64,000 nucleotides of DNA from Mucilaginibacter celer (GCF_003576455.2 NZ_CP032869.1:4960001-5024000), one strand, 5' to 3'. Shown: positions 1 to 8,644, counted from the stretch's first letter. A program made the numbers and translations. Notes: generated from the letters alone by a model not told the origin.

Positions 1-311
1 TTTCGGAACGTTATGACTATTTTATTGATCTTGGCCTAACTGTTTTTTACGACAAAAACGACGGGGTAAATGCTTTTGATTTTTTTGAGGGCGATATTTT
101 TTTTCATGACATTAATCTCCTAAAAACGCCCTTCAATAAACTTATACAATTATTTACCGATTTAGATTTGGATGTTGTTATTTCTTACGCCGAGATAACG
201 TCGTACAAATATGGCATTGGCTTTTATACCACTGATGACGTAAATGATCCGATGGCTATGCCGATAAGAGTATTTATATTTAAAAACGGCTATTATGATA
301 TTCTTTTATAA
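1..311 (+). CDS. C-terminal fragment of an unknown protein
   Basis: An open frame enters from the left edge (codons in phase with position 3) and ends with TAA at 309-311, giving about 102 residues. The fragment is rich in Asp, Phe and Tyr (for example FDFFEGDIFFHD and YKYGIGFYTTDDV) with alternating hydrophobic strands, so it is probably a soluble alpha/beta or beta protein. I do not recognise the family. Its last codons overlap the end of the convergent HAD gene by about 6 bases, and no terminator separates the two. Confidence 0.5.
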   Translation, partial: SERYDYFIDLGLTVFYDKNDGVNAFDFFEGDIFFHDINLLKTPFNKLIQLFTDLDLDVVISYAEITSYKYGIGFYTTDDVNDPMAMPIRVFIFKNGYYDILL

Positions 312-1034
312 CATTACGGTCAACTCTTTTAAATGAGTTATCTGCACCGGCACATCTTCAGGCTTATCGGCATTAAAAGGATTAAAATAAATAGCATCCA
401 TACCAAAATTCAAAGCCCCGCGGATATCCGCCTCAATGCTATCCCCTATCATCACACTCTCCTCCTTTAAAGCCCCGGCCAGATCAAGCGCATGCTGAAA
501 TATGGCTTTATCGGGTTTATTAACACCCACATCTTCAGAAATGATGATGTGCTGAAAATATTTAGCCAGATCAGAACCGGCAATTTTTGTACGGGTTGAA
601 TCTTTAAAACCGTTGGAGATGAGGTGCAGCGTATATTTGGATTGCAGGTACTCCAGCGTTTCGTGCGCGTGTGGGAAAAGGTTGGTTTTGGTAGGGCAAA
701 GTTGCACGTAGGCGTCCTCAAAATCAAGCGGAACCAGATCAGGGTGCAGGCCAAGGTCTGTAAAGGTTGATTTAAAGCGGGCATCGCGAAGTTCATCTTT
801 AGTTATCTCGCCTATATGGTATTGTGCCCAAAGGCGGTGATTATTGCGGGTATAAGTTTCGATAAATAACTCGGCCGAATGTAAGCCAATCTCTTTAAGC
901 TGATGGATCAGGTAAAGTTCGTGCAGTGCCTCCTCGGCATTTTTATCAAAATCCCAGATGGTATGGTCGAGATCGAAGAAGATGTGTTTATATTTTATTT
1001 CGGATTTCGGATGTTCGATTTCGGATTTTGACAT
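306..1034 (-). CDS. HAD hydrolase, YjjG/YfnB-like nucleotidase
   Basis: Cytosolic haloacid-dehalogenase phosphatase of 242 residues. Motif I is FFDLDHTIWDF (about residues 18-28) with the nucleophile and acid Asp pair. Motif II is LISNG. The C-terminal motifs are NKPD and GDSIEADIRGA. The cap and the wording around motif I resemble the YjjG/YfnB group, whose members dephosphorylate (non-canonical) pyrimidine nucleotides. It lies downstream of upp on the same strand, which would fit a pyrimidine housekeeping role (inference). The start is odd: residues 3-13 are encoded by one arm of an intergenic inverted repeat, and homologues would be expected to begin near KYKHIFFDLD. No ATG lies closer to that point, so either the repeat supplies the start or a non-ATG codon is used. 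Confidence 0.85.
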   Translation of the reverse strand: MSKSEIEHPKSEIKYKHIFFDLDHTIWDFDKNAEEALHELYLIHQLKEIGLHSAELFIETYTRNNHRLWAQYHIGEITKDELRDARFKSTFTDLGLHPDLVPLDFEDAYVQLCPTKTNLFPHAHETLEYLQSKYTLHLISNGFKDSTRTKIAGSDLAKYFQHIIISEDVGVNKPDKAIFQHALDLAGALKEESVMIGDSIEADIRGALNFGMDAIYFNPFNADKPEDVPVQITHLKELTVML

Positions 1035-1162
1035 TTTTTATTTCGGATGTTCGATTTCGGATGTTCGATTTCGGATTTTTATTTACTGATTTAAAAACTG
1101 AAGTCCAAAATTAAAAATTCTCAATCACATAAATCCGAAATCGAACATCCGAAATCCGAAAT
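997..1162. repeat. Inverted repeat of cggatttcgga words
   Basis: Plus-strand 1131-1162 is the exact reverse complement of 997-1028 (32 bases; repeated word ATCCGAAATCGAACATCCGA). Two further direct copies of tttcggatgttcga lie at about 1041-1078. The element fills the gap between upp and the HAD gene and its left arm enters the HAD reading frame. It can fold into a long hairpin in the upp transcript. A shorter relative follows the aconitase gene at 16448-16480. Confidence 0.85.
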
Positions 1163-1167
1163 CTCCC

Positions 1168-1812
1168 TCACGCCTTCTCCCCAAAAGCCAGATCCCCCGC
1201 ATCACCCAAGCCGGGCACTATATACGCCTTACTGGTCATCTCATCATCAACAGCACAAATCCAAAGTTTCGCTTTAGGCAGATTGGCGCGTACGTGGGCT
1301 ACACCTTCGGTACTGGCAATAACGGCGGCCACGTGCAGCTCTTTGATATTGTATTGCGCCATCAGTTCTTTACAAACCTGTACAACGCTTTGCCCGGTGG
1401 CCAGCATGGTGTCGCACAAAATAAAAACCTGATCATCAAGATTGGGGCTGGAGATATGATCAACCTGGATAACGAAGCTGGCATTGCGTTTCACCTTGCG
1501 GTAAGCGGTGATGAAAGCAGAGGATGACCTGTCGAAAAAGTTCAAAAACCCCTGGTGAAACGGCAGCCCTGCCCTTAAAACAACGCCTATTACCGGCTCA
1601 TCGGCAGGCATATTAATGCTTGCCGTGCCCAGTGGAGTAGCAATTTCTTTGGTTTCGTATTGTAGTGTTTTGCTTAACTCGTAAGCCAGTATACCACCCA
1701 GTTTTTCCTGGTTGCGCTTAAAACGCGCCTTATCCTGCTGTATAACGGCATCGCGCAGCTCGGCCAAAAACTGGTTGGCTATGGTATCGGTTTTATTGAG
1801 AACGAAAATCAT
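1168..1812 (-). CDS. upp: Uracil phosphoribosyltransferase
   Basis: Pyrimidine-salvage enzyme making UMP from uracil and PRPP in the cytosol. The 214-residue form starts at ATG 1810-1812 (MIFVLNKTDTIANQFLAELR), which matches the usual N-terminus. The frame stays open to 1869, but the extra 19 residues look like untranslated leader. Family signatures are VGVVLRAGLPFHQGF-like phosphate contacts (GVVLRAGLPF), the PRPP loop FILCDTMLATGQS and the C-terminal uracil-binding GLGDAGDLAFG. It is followed after 133 bases of repeat by the HAD nucleotidase and diverges from the GNAT-MarR pair. Confidence 0.93.
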   Translation of the reverse strand: MIFVLNKTDTIANQFLAELRDAVIQQDKARFKRNQEKLGGILAYELSKTLQYETKEIATPLGTASINMPADEPVIGVVLRAGLPFHQGFLNFFDRSSSAFITAYRKVKRNASFVIQVDHISSPNLDDQVFILCDTMLATGQSVVQVCKELMAQYNIKELHVAAVIASTEGVAHVRANLPKAKLWICAVDDEMTSKAYIVPGLGDAGDLAFGEKA

Positions 1813-1893
1813 GTTTAAAATTAAATGTTTTTTAAGCAATAGCATCACTATTTGTTGATTAAATGTCATACTGTTATTGCCACGAAAACAGGA

Positions 1894-1926
1894 TTTGGAA
1901 TATATGTAGTTAACTACGTAGATTTG
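1894..1926 (+). promoter_or_regulatory. Promoter with embedded palindromic operator for GNAT-MarR
   Basis: A Bacteroidota-type promoter is visible: -33 TTTGG at 1894-1898 and -7 TAGATTTG at 1919-1926, 20 bases apart. Between them lies the perfect 12-base palindrome GTAGTTAACTAC (1906-1917), extendable to the 18-base TATGTAGTTAACTACGTA with one mismatched pair. The position between the two promoter boxes is typical for a repressor, and the operon encodes a MarR protein, so autoregulation is likely (inference). Confidence 0.65.
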
Positions 1927-1943
1927 TACATAAATATTGAAAC

Positions 1944-2441
1944 ATGAATACGTTACCCGTAATAACCGAGCTCAATAACAGCTATTGCAACCAGATCATC
2001 GATATAATTTTACCCATTCAGCAAATTGAGTTTAATGTACCCGTTACCCTCGAAGGCCAGCCTGATTTGCTGGATATCGAAACAAATTATCACCAAACCG
2101 GCGGCAATTTTTGGGGAGCAACATACAACAAACAGCTTGTGGGTACTATCGCACTTATTGGCATAAGCGATAATGCAGGAGCACTACGCAAAATGTTTGT
2201 ACGTAAAGAGTATCGTGGCAAGGAGCTGGGCATTGCGCAGTTATTGCTCGATAACCTAATTGATTACTGCCGGCAAAATAATATCAATGCTATTTACTTA
2301 GGTACGGTTGAAGTATTGAAAGCAGCCCATCGTTTTTACGAAAAAAATGGTTTTACGCGAATTGAAAAACAGCATTTGCCGCAATCATTCCCGTTAATGC
2401 CGGCAGATAATATTTTTTATGAACTACATTTGAGCAACTAA
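1944..2441 (+). CDS. GNAT-family N-acetyltransferase
   Basis: Protein of 165 residues with a GNAT fold. The acetyl-CoA site is seen in motif A, LRKMFVRKEYRGKELGIAQL (R/Q-x-x-G-x-G/A pattern, about residues 83-103), followed by LLDNLIDYCRQNNINAIYLGT and the motif B region AAHRFYEKNGFTRIEK. The substrate cannot be read from sequence. It is the first gene of an operon with a MarR regulator starting 10 bases downstream. GNAT and MarR domains are also found fused in other bacteria, which supports a functional link. Confidence 0.85.
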   Translation: MNTLPVITELNNSYCNQIIDIILPIQQIEFNVPVTLEGQPDLLDIETNYHQTGGNFWGATYNKQLVGTIALIGISDNAGALRKMFVRKEYRGKELGIAQLLLDNLIDYCRQNNINAIYLGTVEVLKAAHRFYEKNGFTRIEKQHLPQSFPLMPADNIFYELHLSN

Positions 2442-2451
2442 AAGCGGCATA

Positions 2452-2931
2452 ATGAATGTTATTGATGAATCGGGAATTTTGGCAATTTCGACAAGGCTTC
2501 AGCGCCTTGCCGAGCAGTTGCGCAAGGATGGCGTACTGATATACAAGGCCAACAATATTGAGTTTGAACCCAAATGGTTCCCGGTTATTTATACGCTGCA
2601 TTTTAAGCCGGTTTTAAGCGTTGTTGAAATTGCCGCCGAGATTGGTTACACCCACCCATCAACCATAAGCCTGCTAAAAGAACTGGAGAAGGAAAAGCTG
2701 ATCCGGTCAAAAAAAGATAAGACCGACGAGCGTAAGCGCCTGATCATGCTAACCACAAAGGGGCAGGAACTTATTGAGCGCATGAAACCCGTTTGGGGAA
2801 TTATGAAGGCTGCTGCAGCCGAACTTACCGATACGCAAAACAACCTGATGAAAGCCATTACCGAAGCCGAAGAGAAAATAAAACAGCAAAGCTTTTTTGA
2901 CCGCGCCCAACGGATAAAAACCGAAATATAA
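2452..2931 (+). CDS. MarR-family transcriptional regulator
   Basis: Protein of 159 residues with a winged helix: LSVVEIAAEIGYTHPSTISLLKELEKEKLI is the helix-turn-helix and the wing carries KKDKTDERKRLIMLT, the usual D-x-R-x-x-x-x-x-LT MarR wing signature. Flanking helices should form the dimer domain. It sits 10 bases behind the GNAT gene in the same operon. The likely target is the palindrome at 1906-1917 in front of the operon. The effector is unknown. Confidence 0.85.
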   Translation: MNVIDESGILAISTRLQRLAEQLRKDGVLIYKANNIEFEPKWFPVIYTLHFKPVLSVVEIAAEIGYTHPSTISLLKELEKEKLIRSKKDKTDERKRLIMLTTKGQELIERMKPVWGIMKAAAAELTDTQNNLMKAITEAEEKIKQQSFFDRAQRIKTEI

Positions 2932-3025
2932 TTTAAGAACGTAAAGCGTTCTTCGCCCTGTTTTACTTCAACCTGAAATAAGGGCACAACAATACTGACA
3001 TACAGTTGTCATTACCATGTACTTA

Positions 3026-3059
3026 TTTTGCCCAACAAACCCTATTGGCAGATAATTTG
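3026..3059 (+). promoter_or_regulatory. Possible uvrB promoter
   Basis: TTTTG (3026-3030) and ATAATTTG (3052-3059), 21 bases apart, approximate the Bacteroidota -33/-7 pair. The -7 box departs from TAnnTTTG at its first two bases. The start codon follows at 3077. Confidence 0.35.
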
Positions 3060-3076
3060 TATTTTTACATAACAAC

Positions 3077-5101
3077 ATGGATTTTAAATTAACATCACAA
3101 TATAAACCCACCGGCGATCAGCCCGAGGCTATCCGCCAGCTGGTTGAAGGTGTAAACAACGGCGATCCGTATCAAACCCTGTTGGGCGTTACCGGATCGG
3201 GAAAAACTTTTACGGTTGCCAATATTATTGAGCAAACGCAAAAGCCTACATTGATATTAAGCCACAACAAAACACTTGCGGCGCAGCTTTATGGCGAGTT
3301 TAAGCAGTTTTTCCCCGAGAATGCGGTAAACTACTTTGTATCGTATTACGATTACTATCAGCCCGAGGCATTTATCCCTACTACCAATACTTACATTGAA
3401 AAAGACCTGCAGATAAATGAGGAAATTGAAAAACTGCGTCTCCGCACTACCTCGTCACTCATGTCGGGCAGGCGGGATGTGATCGTGGTATCATCCATAT
3501 CCTGCATTTACGGTATGGGTAACCCGGACGATTTTGCCGATTCCGTTTTCAAGTTTGCTGTAGGGACGCGCATCAGCCGCAATGCTTTTTTACATAGATT
3601 GGTTGAGATTTTATATGCCCGTACCACGGCCGATTTTAAGCGCGGTACTTTCAGGGTAAAAGGAGATACGGTGGATATTTTCCCGGCCTACCTGGATTAT
3701 GCCTATCGCATTTCTTTTTTTGGCGATGATATTGAAGAGCTCAGCACTTTTGACATCGGCACCGGCAAAACCCTCGAAAAAATGACACACATGGTGGTTT
3801 ACCCCGCCAACCTGTATGTGGCCCCGCGCGAGCGTTTCCTGCAATCCATCTGGGCCATACAGGAAGAGCTGGAAACCCGCAAAAAACAATTTATTGATGA
3901 CGGCCGGTTTTTAGAAGCCAAGCGACTGGAAGAAAGGGTTAATTACGACCTGGAGATGATCCGCGAGCTGGGCTACTGCTCGGGAATTGAGAACTACTCC
4001 CGCTTTTTTGACGGCCGTAAGCCCGGCGCGCGACCATTCTGTTTGTTGGATTATTTCCCCCAGGATTACCTGATGGTGATTGACGAAAGCCACGTAACCG
4101 TACCGCAGATCAGGGCGATGTATGGAGGCGACCGTTCGCGCAAAATTTCGCTGGTTGATTATGGTTTCAGGTTGCCTGCCGCGCTGGATAACCGCCCGCT
4201 CAATTTCCAGGAGTTTGAAAACCTGGCACCGCAAACCATTTATGTGAGCGCCACTCCCGGCGATTTTGAATTGGAAAAATCGGGTGGTGTGGTGGTTGAG
4301 CAAGTGATCAGGCCGACAGGTTTGCTCGATCCGGTTATTGATGTGCGCCCGGTAATAAACCAGGTGGATGATTTGCTTGAAGAGGTTGACAAAACCATTA
4401 AACAAGGCGATCGGGTACTGGTAACCACCCTCACCAAACGCATGGCCGAAGAACTGGCCAAATACATGGACAGGCTGGGCATTAAGTGCCGCTATATCCA
4501 CTCGGAAGTTAAAACCCTGCAACGTGTGGAGATCTTGCGAGGCTTGCGCCTTGGCGAGTTTGATGTGTTAATTGGTATCAACCTGTTGCGTGAGGGTTTG
4601 GATTTACCCGAAGTTTCGTTGGTTGCAATTTTGGATGCCGATAAGGAAGGTTTCCTGAGGTCGGAGCGTTCGCTGATCCAGACTATTGGTCGCGCGGCCC
4701 GTAATGATCGTGGCCGGGTAATTATGTATGCCGATACTATTACCGATTCGATGCAGATAACGATGGACGAAACCAACCGGCGCCGCGAAATTCAGATTGC
4801 TTATAACACCGAACATGGCATTACGCCGCTCACAGTAGGCAAATCGCGCGAGGAAATTATGGAGCAAACATCGGTGGTTGATTTTAAAGGCGGCGTACAG
4901 CAGGCTTACGTTGAAATGGATACCGTTACCCTCGCCGCCGATCCAATTGTACAATACATGACCAAGGCCGACCTGAAAAAATCGATAGAAAACACCAAAA
5001 AAGAAATGCTTGCCGCCGCCAAGAATATGGATTTCCTACTGGCCGCCAAGTTACGTGATGAGATGTTTGCTTTGGAGAAGACTATGGAGGAGAAATTTTA
5101 G
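3077..5101 (+). CDS. uvrB: Excinuclease ABC subunit B
   Basis: Nucleotide-excision-repair helicase-like subunit of 674 residues, normal family length. Walker A is GVTGSGKTFTVAN (about residue 37). The beta-hairpin region that clamps damaged DNA follows (SYYDYYQPEAFIP). Other motifs are DESHV (DEAD-type box), YVSATPGDFE, the helicase C-terminal block INLLREGLDLPEVSLVAILD and QTIGRAARN. A C-terminal UVR domain (about residues 635-670: DLKKSIENTKKEMLAAAKNM) contacts UvrC. It acts in the cytosol with UvrA and UvrC. It appears to be transcribed alone. Confidence 0.97.
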   Translation: MDFKLTSQYKPTGDQPEAIRQLVEGVNNGDPYQTLLGVTGSGKTFTVANIIEQTQKPTLILSHNKTLAAQLYGEFKQFFPENAVNYFVSYYDYYQPEAFIPTTNTYIEKDLQINEEIEKLRLRTTSSLMSGRRDVIVVSSISCIYGMGNPDDFADSVFKFAVGTRISRNAFLHRLVEILYARTTADFKRGTFRVKGDTVDIFPAYLDYAYRISFFGDDIEELSTFDIGTGKTLEKMTHMVVYPANLYVAPRERFLQSIWAIQEELETRKKQFIDDGRFLEAKRLEERVNYDLEMIRELGYCSGIENYSRFFDGRKPGARPFCLLDYFPQDYLMVIDESHVTVPQIRAMYGGDRSRKISLVDYGFRLPAALDNRPLNFQEFENLAPQTIYVSATPGDFELEKSGGVVVEQVIRPTGLLDPVIDVRPVINQVDDLLEEVDKTIKQGDRVLVTTLTKRMAEELAKYMDRLGIKCRYIHSEVKTLQRVEILRGLRLGEFDVLIGINLLREGLDLPEVSLVAILDADKEGFLRSERSLIQTIGRAARNDRGRVIMYADTITDSMQITMDETNRRREIQIAYNTEHGITPLTVGKSREEIMEQTSVVDFKGGVQQAYVEMDTVTLAADPIVQYMTKADLKKSIENTKKEMLAAAKNMDFLLAAKLRDEMFALEKTMEEKF

Positions 5102-5107
5102 ATTTTT

Positions 5108-5200
5108 TGATGTGCAGATTTCAGATGTGCAGATGATTTGAACCTTGATTTTTCAATCATCTGCACATTTGCACATCAAAAATCCGCACATCTACACTCA
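5108..5200. repeat. Inverted repeat of gatgtgcagat words
   Basis: The stretch directly after uvrB repeats gatgtgcagat on the plus strand (5109-5135) and its complement atctgcacatttgcacatc at 5158-5176. The best stem pairs about 5124-5142 with 5152-5166. There is no T-run typical of a terminator. The same word family recurs in the rrn spacer at 41473-41553. Confidence 0.75.
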
Positions 5201-5234
5201 AAATCATAATCAAACAAAATATTCGTTATATACT

Positions 5235-5242
5235 TATATTTG
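5235..5242 (+). promoter_or_regulatory. -7 box for the DUF4834 gene
   Basis: TATATTTG matches TAnnTTTG exactly, 21 bases before the start codon at 5264. No clear -33 box was seen. Confidence 0.45.
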
Positions 5243-5263
5243 TAAGCTTTAAAATATGACAGC

Positions 5264-5518
5264 ATGATTCTTATTCGTTTTCTCCTCATATCCATTTGTA
5301 TCCTTTACATCATTCGCAGTTTAGTGCGTCATCTGCTGCCGGTTTTGTTTGAAGGTTTGGTGAACAAGGCACAACAACAATACCAACAACAACAGCAAAA
5401 CTATAGCCAGGGCCCTAAACCGGATGGTAAACTCCGGATTGATCATGTACCGCAACCTAAAAAAGGCAGCGTGCCCGATAGTGAAGGCGAGTTTGTTGAT
5501 TATGAAGAAGTAAAATAA
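5264..5518 (+). CDS. DUF4834-like small membrane protein
   Basis: Protein of 84 residues: one N-terminal membrane helix (MILIRFLLISICILYIIRSL), a Gln-rich linker (QQQYQQQQQN) and a C-terminal tail GKLRIDHVPQPK...GEFVDYEEVK. This layout matches the DUF4834 family of Bacteroidota, which has no assigned function. The next gene, also a small membrane protein, starts 14 bases later, so the two are probably co-transcribed from the -7 box at 5235. Confidence 0.7.
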   Translation: MILIRFLLISICILYIIRSLVRHLLPVLFEGLVNKAQQQYQQQQQNYSQGPKPDGKLRIDHVPQPKKGSVPDSEGEFVDYEEVK

Positions 5519-5532
5519 ACCTATCAGCAAAT

Positions 5533-5826
5533 ATGAACACCAACCCGGTATTTAACAGGCGGCATAATCACAACAATACGCCCGCTTCGGTAACCCTTAT
5601 TATTACCAACTTTATAGTATTTGGCCTGGCTACCCAAATGCTTACGTCGTGCGCCGGGATTAAAAACTTTTTTTGGGTGGTATTGGCTGTGTTGGCCGTT
5701 TATAACTACTTCACCATCCGCAAATACCGCGAAGAGTACGAGAAGCCCCAGATTATAGCCTATGTACTGAGCCTTGTGGTAATGCTTGGTCTGTATTTTG
5801 TTTTGCGTTACGCGCAGCACTGCTAA
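5533..5826 (+). CDS. Small integral membrane protein
   Basis: Protein of 97 residues with about three predicted membrane segments (ASVTLIITNFIVFGLATQML, FFWVVLAVLAVYNYF, IAYVLSLVVMLGLYFVL) separated by a short charged loop RKYREEYEK. I do not recognise a named family. It follows the DUF4834 gene by 14 bases and precedes the YfhO gene by 83 bases. Confidence 0.65.
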   Translation: MNTNPVFNRRHNHNNTPASVTLIITNFIVFGLATQMLTSCAGIKNFFWVVLAVLAVYNYFTIRKYREEYEKPQIIAYVLSLVVMLGLYFVLRYAQHC

Positions 5827-5870
5827 CATTCCTTAACAAAACTTATAATTCCTATTCTCATTGTATTTTC

Positions 5871-5878
5871 TATTTTTG
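5871..5878 (+). promoter_or_regulatory. -7 box for the YfhO gene
   Basis: TATTTTTG fits TAnnTTTG and lies 31 bases before the start codon at 5910. No good -33 match was seen at the right distance. Confidence 0.35.
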
Positions 5879-5909
5879 GGGAATATATTATCCATTTCAA
5901 AAAATTTAA

Positions 5910-8387
5910 ATGAATAACTGGTTCAAGCGTAACGGCATACACTTTGCCATAGCTGCAATTTTTTTAGTGATCTGCTTTATCTATTTAACCCCGGCTTTTC
6001 AGGGTAAAACTTTAGGGCAAAACGACGTTACAAGGGCGCAATCAACCCAAAAAGAAATTAACGACTACAAAGCCAAAGATACCACCATCCTCTGGACCAA
6101 CCAGATTTACGGGGGTATGCCTACCTACCAGGTTTGGGCACCTTATAAGGCAAACTTAACCAGCCATATTGTTAATGCTATTAACCTAACTTTTCCGGCA
6201 CCCGTAGGCACGGTATTACTGTTTTTACTGGGTACTTACTTTTTATTTATTGTATTAAAAGTTAACCCATGGCTGGCAGCTGCCGGCGCGGTGGCGTTCA
6301 CTTTTTCAACATATAATATCATCCTGCTGGTGGCGGGGCACTCCAACCAGGCCTTCGCAATCGCCTTTTTCGGGCCCATATTGGCCGGCATTATCTTAAC
6401 CCTGCGCGGCAGGCACTTATTAGGCTTTTCGGTTACCGCCTTGTTTCTGGCGATGGAAATCAGGGCCAACCACGTACAGATGACCTATTACCTGATGCTG
6501 GCTTTATTAATTATGCTGGGTATCGAACTGTATCATGCCATCAAAAACAAAACATTAAACACATTTATAAAATCTGTTGGATACATTGCAGCTGCGGTTT
6601 TGTTAGCTGTAGCAGTAAACGCCTCTATTTTGTGGAGCACTGCCGATTATGGCAACGAAACCATCCGAGGTAAATCAAACCTTACCCGACAAACTTCAGA
6701 GCCCAATAACGGCCTTGCTAAAGATTACGCTTACGAATGGAGCCAGGGCGTAGGCGAATGTATCACCTTCCTCATCCCGAACGCTTACGGCGGCGGCGCA
6801 CAGGGTTCTGTCGATCCGGATTCGCATGTAATTAAAGCCCTTGGTGCCAGCGGTGCCGACCCTAACCAGGTTACGGAAATTTCGGCAAGGTACCTGCCGC
6901 TTTACTGGGGTAACAAGCCATTTACCGAAGGTCCGTTTTATTTCGGCGCTGTAATTTGTTTGCTGTTTGTATGGGGTTTAATGATTGTTAAAAACCGTAT
7001 TAAATGGTGGTTGCTTGGCGCGGTTGTTTTAACCATGCTGTTATCTTTCGGCCGCAACTGGCCTTACCTTTCCGATTTATTTTTCAACTACTTTCCGCTT
7101 TACAATAAGTTCCGCGCGGTTGAATCGATACTGGCGGTTGCAGGCTTCTGTTTCCCTATCCTTGCTGTATTGGCCGTTAACGAGGCGATTATAAGCGAAG
7201 ACAAGGAAAGTTTGTTTAAAAAACTAAAGATCGCTTTTTATATTACCGGTGGTATCACACTTATTGTAGCTGTAGTTCCTTCGTTGCTGTTATCATTCAG
7301 TGTTAGCGAACAAACTGCCGGCGTTATCAGTCAGATAAGCCAGGCACTTAAAGCCGATGGCCAAGCCATCACCAGCGGCTTAAGGGCCGACAGAGAATCG
7401 GTAGCACAGGCCGATGCAGTACGTTCGCTTATCTTTATAGCCATAGCGTTTGGATTAGGCTGGGCATTCCTTAAAAAGAAGATCAACCCTACCATGCTGT
7501 CCTTAGGTATTTTAGCCCTGGTTTTGGTTGACTTTTGGATGATTGACAAGCGTTACCTGAACACCGACAGCTTTACGCCAAAACAAAGTAACCAGGCACC
7601 CGAGCCGCGCGAGGTTGACCAGTTCATCATGAAGGATAAAGATCCGGACTTCCGCGTATTTGACGTTACCCAATCACCTAAGGGCGATGGTTTTACACCG
7701 TTCTTTTATAAATCTTTCGGCGGATACTCGGCCGCAAGGTTAAAACGCTGGGAAGAACTGGTAGATAACCAACTAAGCAAAGCTGTTAACCAGGATGTGC
7801 TGGATATGATGAACGTAAAATATGTGATCTCGGCCGATCCTAAAACCCAAAACCTGGGCATGCAGGTAAACCAAACCGCCTGCGGCCATGCGTGGTTTGT
7901 AAAAAGCATTAAATATGCCGACAACGCCGACCAGGAGATGCAAGCAATCAGCAGCTTCTCGCCAAAAGATGAGGCTATAGTTGATAAGCAATACAAAAAC
8001 GTTATTGACGAGAAACAATTTGCCGGTACCGATCCGAACGGTAAAATCGAGTTAACAAGCTATTCGCCCGATCATATGATCTACCAAAGCGGATCAACCT
8101 CGGCGCAGGTAGCGGTATTTTCAGAAGTATACTACAACAAAGGCTGGAAAATGCTGATTGATGGTGTAGAGAAACCGTACTTCCGTGCCGATTACCTGCT
8201 ACGTGCCGCGCAGATTCCGGTAGGTAACCACAAAATTGAGTTCATTTTCCACCCGGCTTCCTACTACACCGGCGAAAATATCTCGTTAGCCGGTTCGATA
8301 CTGCTGGTGCTTGCATTAGGCGGCGCAGCTTATACCGAAAACAAAAAGAAAACTCCGGCGGCAAAGCCGGCGGCTAAAAAAGCTTAA
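5910..8387 (+). CDS. YfhO-family membrane protein
   Basis: Protein of 825 residues with many membrane helices (about 12) and a soluble domain near residues 560-790 before a last helix and a Lys/Ala-rich tail (AAKPAAKKA). This is the architecture of YfhO-type proteins, which belong to the GT-C glycosyltransferase-like clan. Bacillus YfhO is linked to glycosylation of lipoteichoic acid; in Bacteroidota, which lack it, the substrate is unknown. The helix-1/loop stretch QNDVTRAQSTQKEINDYKAK is a typical acidic first external loop. A terminator follows at 8407. Confidence 0.85.
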   Translation: MNNWFKRNGIHFAIAAIFLVICFIYLTPAFQGKTLGQNDVTRAQSTQKEINDYKAKDTTILWTNQIYGGMPTYQVWAPYKANLTSHIVNAINLTFPAPVGTVLLFLLGTYFLFIVLKVNPWLAAAGAVAFTFSTYNIILLVAGHSNQAFAIAFFGPILAGIILTLRGRHLLGFSVTALFLAMEIRANHVQMTYYLMLALLIMLGIELYHAIKNKTLNTFIKSVGYIAAAVLLAVAVNASILWSTADYGNETIRGKSNLTRQTSEPNNGLAKDYAYEWSQGVGECITFLIPNAYGGGAQGSVDPDSHVIKALGASGADPNQVTEISARYLPLYWGNKPFTEGPFYFGAVICLLFVWGLMIVKNRIKWWLLGAVVLTMLLSFGRNWPYLSDLFFNYFPLYNKFRAVESILAVAGFCFPILAVLAVNEAIISEDKESLFKKLKIAFYITGGITLIVAVVPSLLLSFSVSEQTAGVISQISQALKADGQAITSGLRADRESVAQADAVRSLIFIAIAFGLGWAFLKKKINPTMLSLGILALVLVDFWMIDKRYLNTDSFTPKQSNQAPEPREVDQFIMKDKDPDFRVFDVTQSPKGDGFTPFFYKSFGGYSAARLKRWEELVDNQLSKAVNQDVLDMMNVKYVISADPKTQNLGMQVNQTACGHAWFVKSIKYADNADQEMQAISSFSPKDEAIVDKQYKNVIDEKQFAGTDPNGKIELTSYSPDHMIYQSGSTSAQVAVFSEVYYNKGWKMLIDGVEKPYFRADYLLRAAQIPVGNHKIEFIFHPASYYTGENISLAGSILLVLALGGAAYTENKKKTPAAKPAAKKA

Positions 8388-8406
8388 GCTTTATATATTA
8401 AAAAGG

Positions 8407-8439
8407 AAAAGCGATGGGTTTAGGCTCATCGCTTTTTTT
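8407..8439 (+). terminator. Intrinsic terminator after the YfhO gene
   Basis: Stem aaaagcgatg/catcgctttt with a 10-base loop and a run of seven T. Confidence 0.85.
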
Positions 8440-8471
8440 ATATCCAACAATTCAGTTGACTAAAAACCAAT

Positions 8472-8625
8472 TGTCATTTCGACGAAGAGTGGGAGGGATT
8501 TGAGTGTAGCGTGAGGAGAAATCTTATACGTCCTGCTTTAAAGCATGCATAGTGGTTTAGTCGGGCGTACAAGATTTCTCTTTCGCTCCGGCGCTCTTTC
8601 CCTCCCCGGCTCTATCGAAATGACA
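8472..8625. repeat. MITE-like palindromic element
   Basis: The element is bounded by exact 11-base terminal inverted repeats, TGTCATTTCGA at 8472-8482 and TCGAAATGACA at 8615-8625. Nested inner pairs are gggaggga (8491-8498)/tccctccc and agaaatctt (8517-8525)/aagatttct (8570-8578). There is no ORF inside. It looks like a non-autonomous mobile repeat of a kind common in Bacteroidota. Confidence 0.75.
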
Positions 8626-8644
8626 TTTTTTATAATAGTTTCGG

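Noticed and set aside
926-1114. 62-residue plus-strand open frame
   Set aside because: It is built from the cggatttcgga repeat words and the complement of the HAD gene.
1813-1869. Upstream extension of upp by 19 residues
   Set aside because: The extra residues look like leader sequence and the family N-terminus matches the ATG at 1812.
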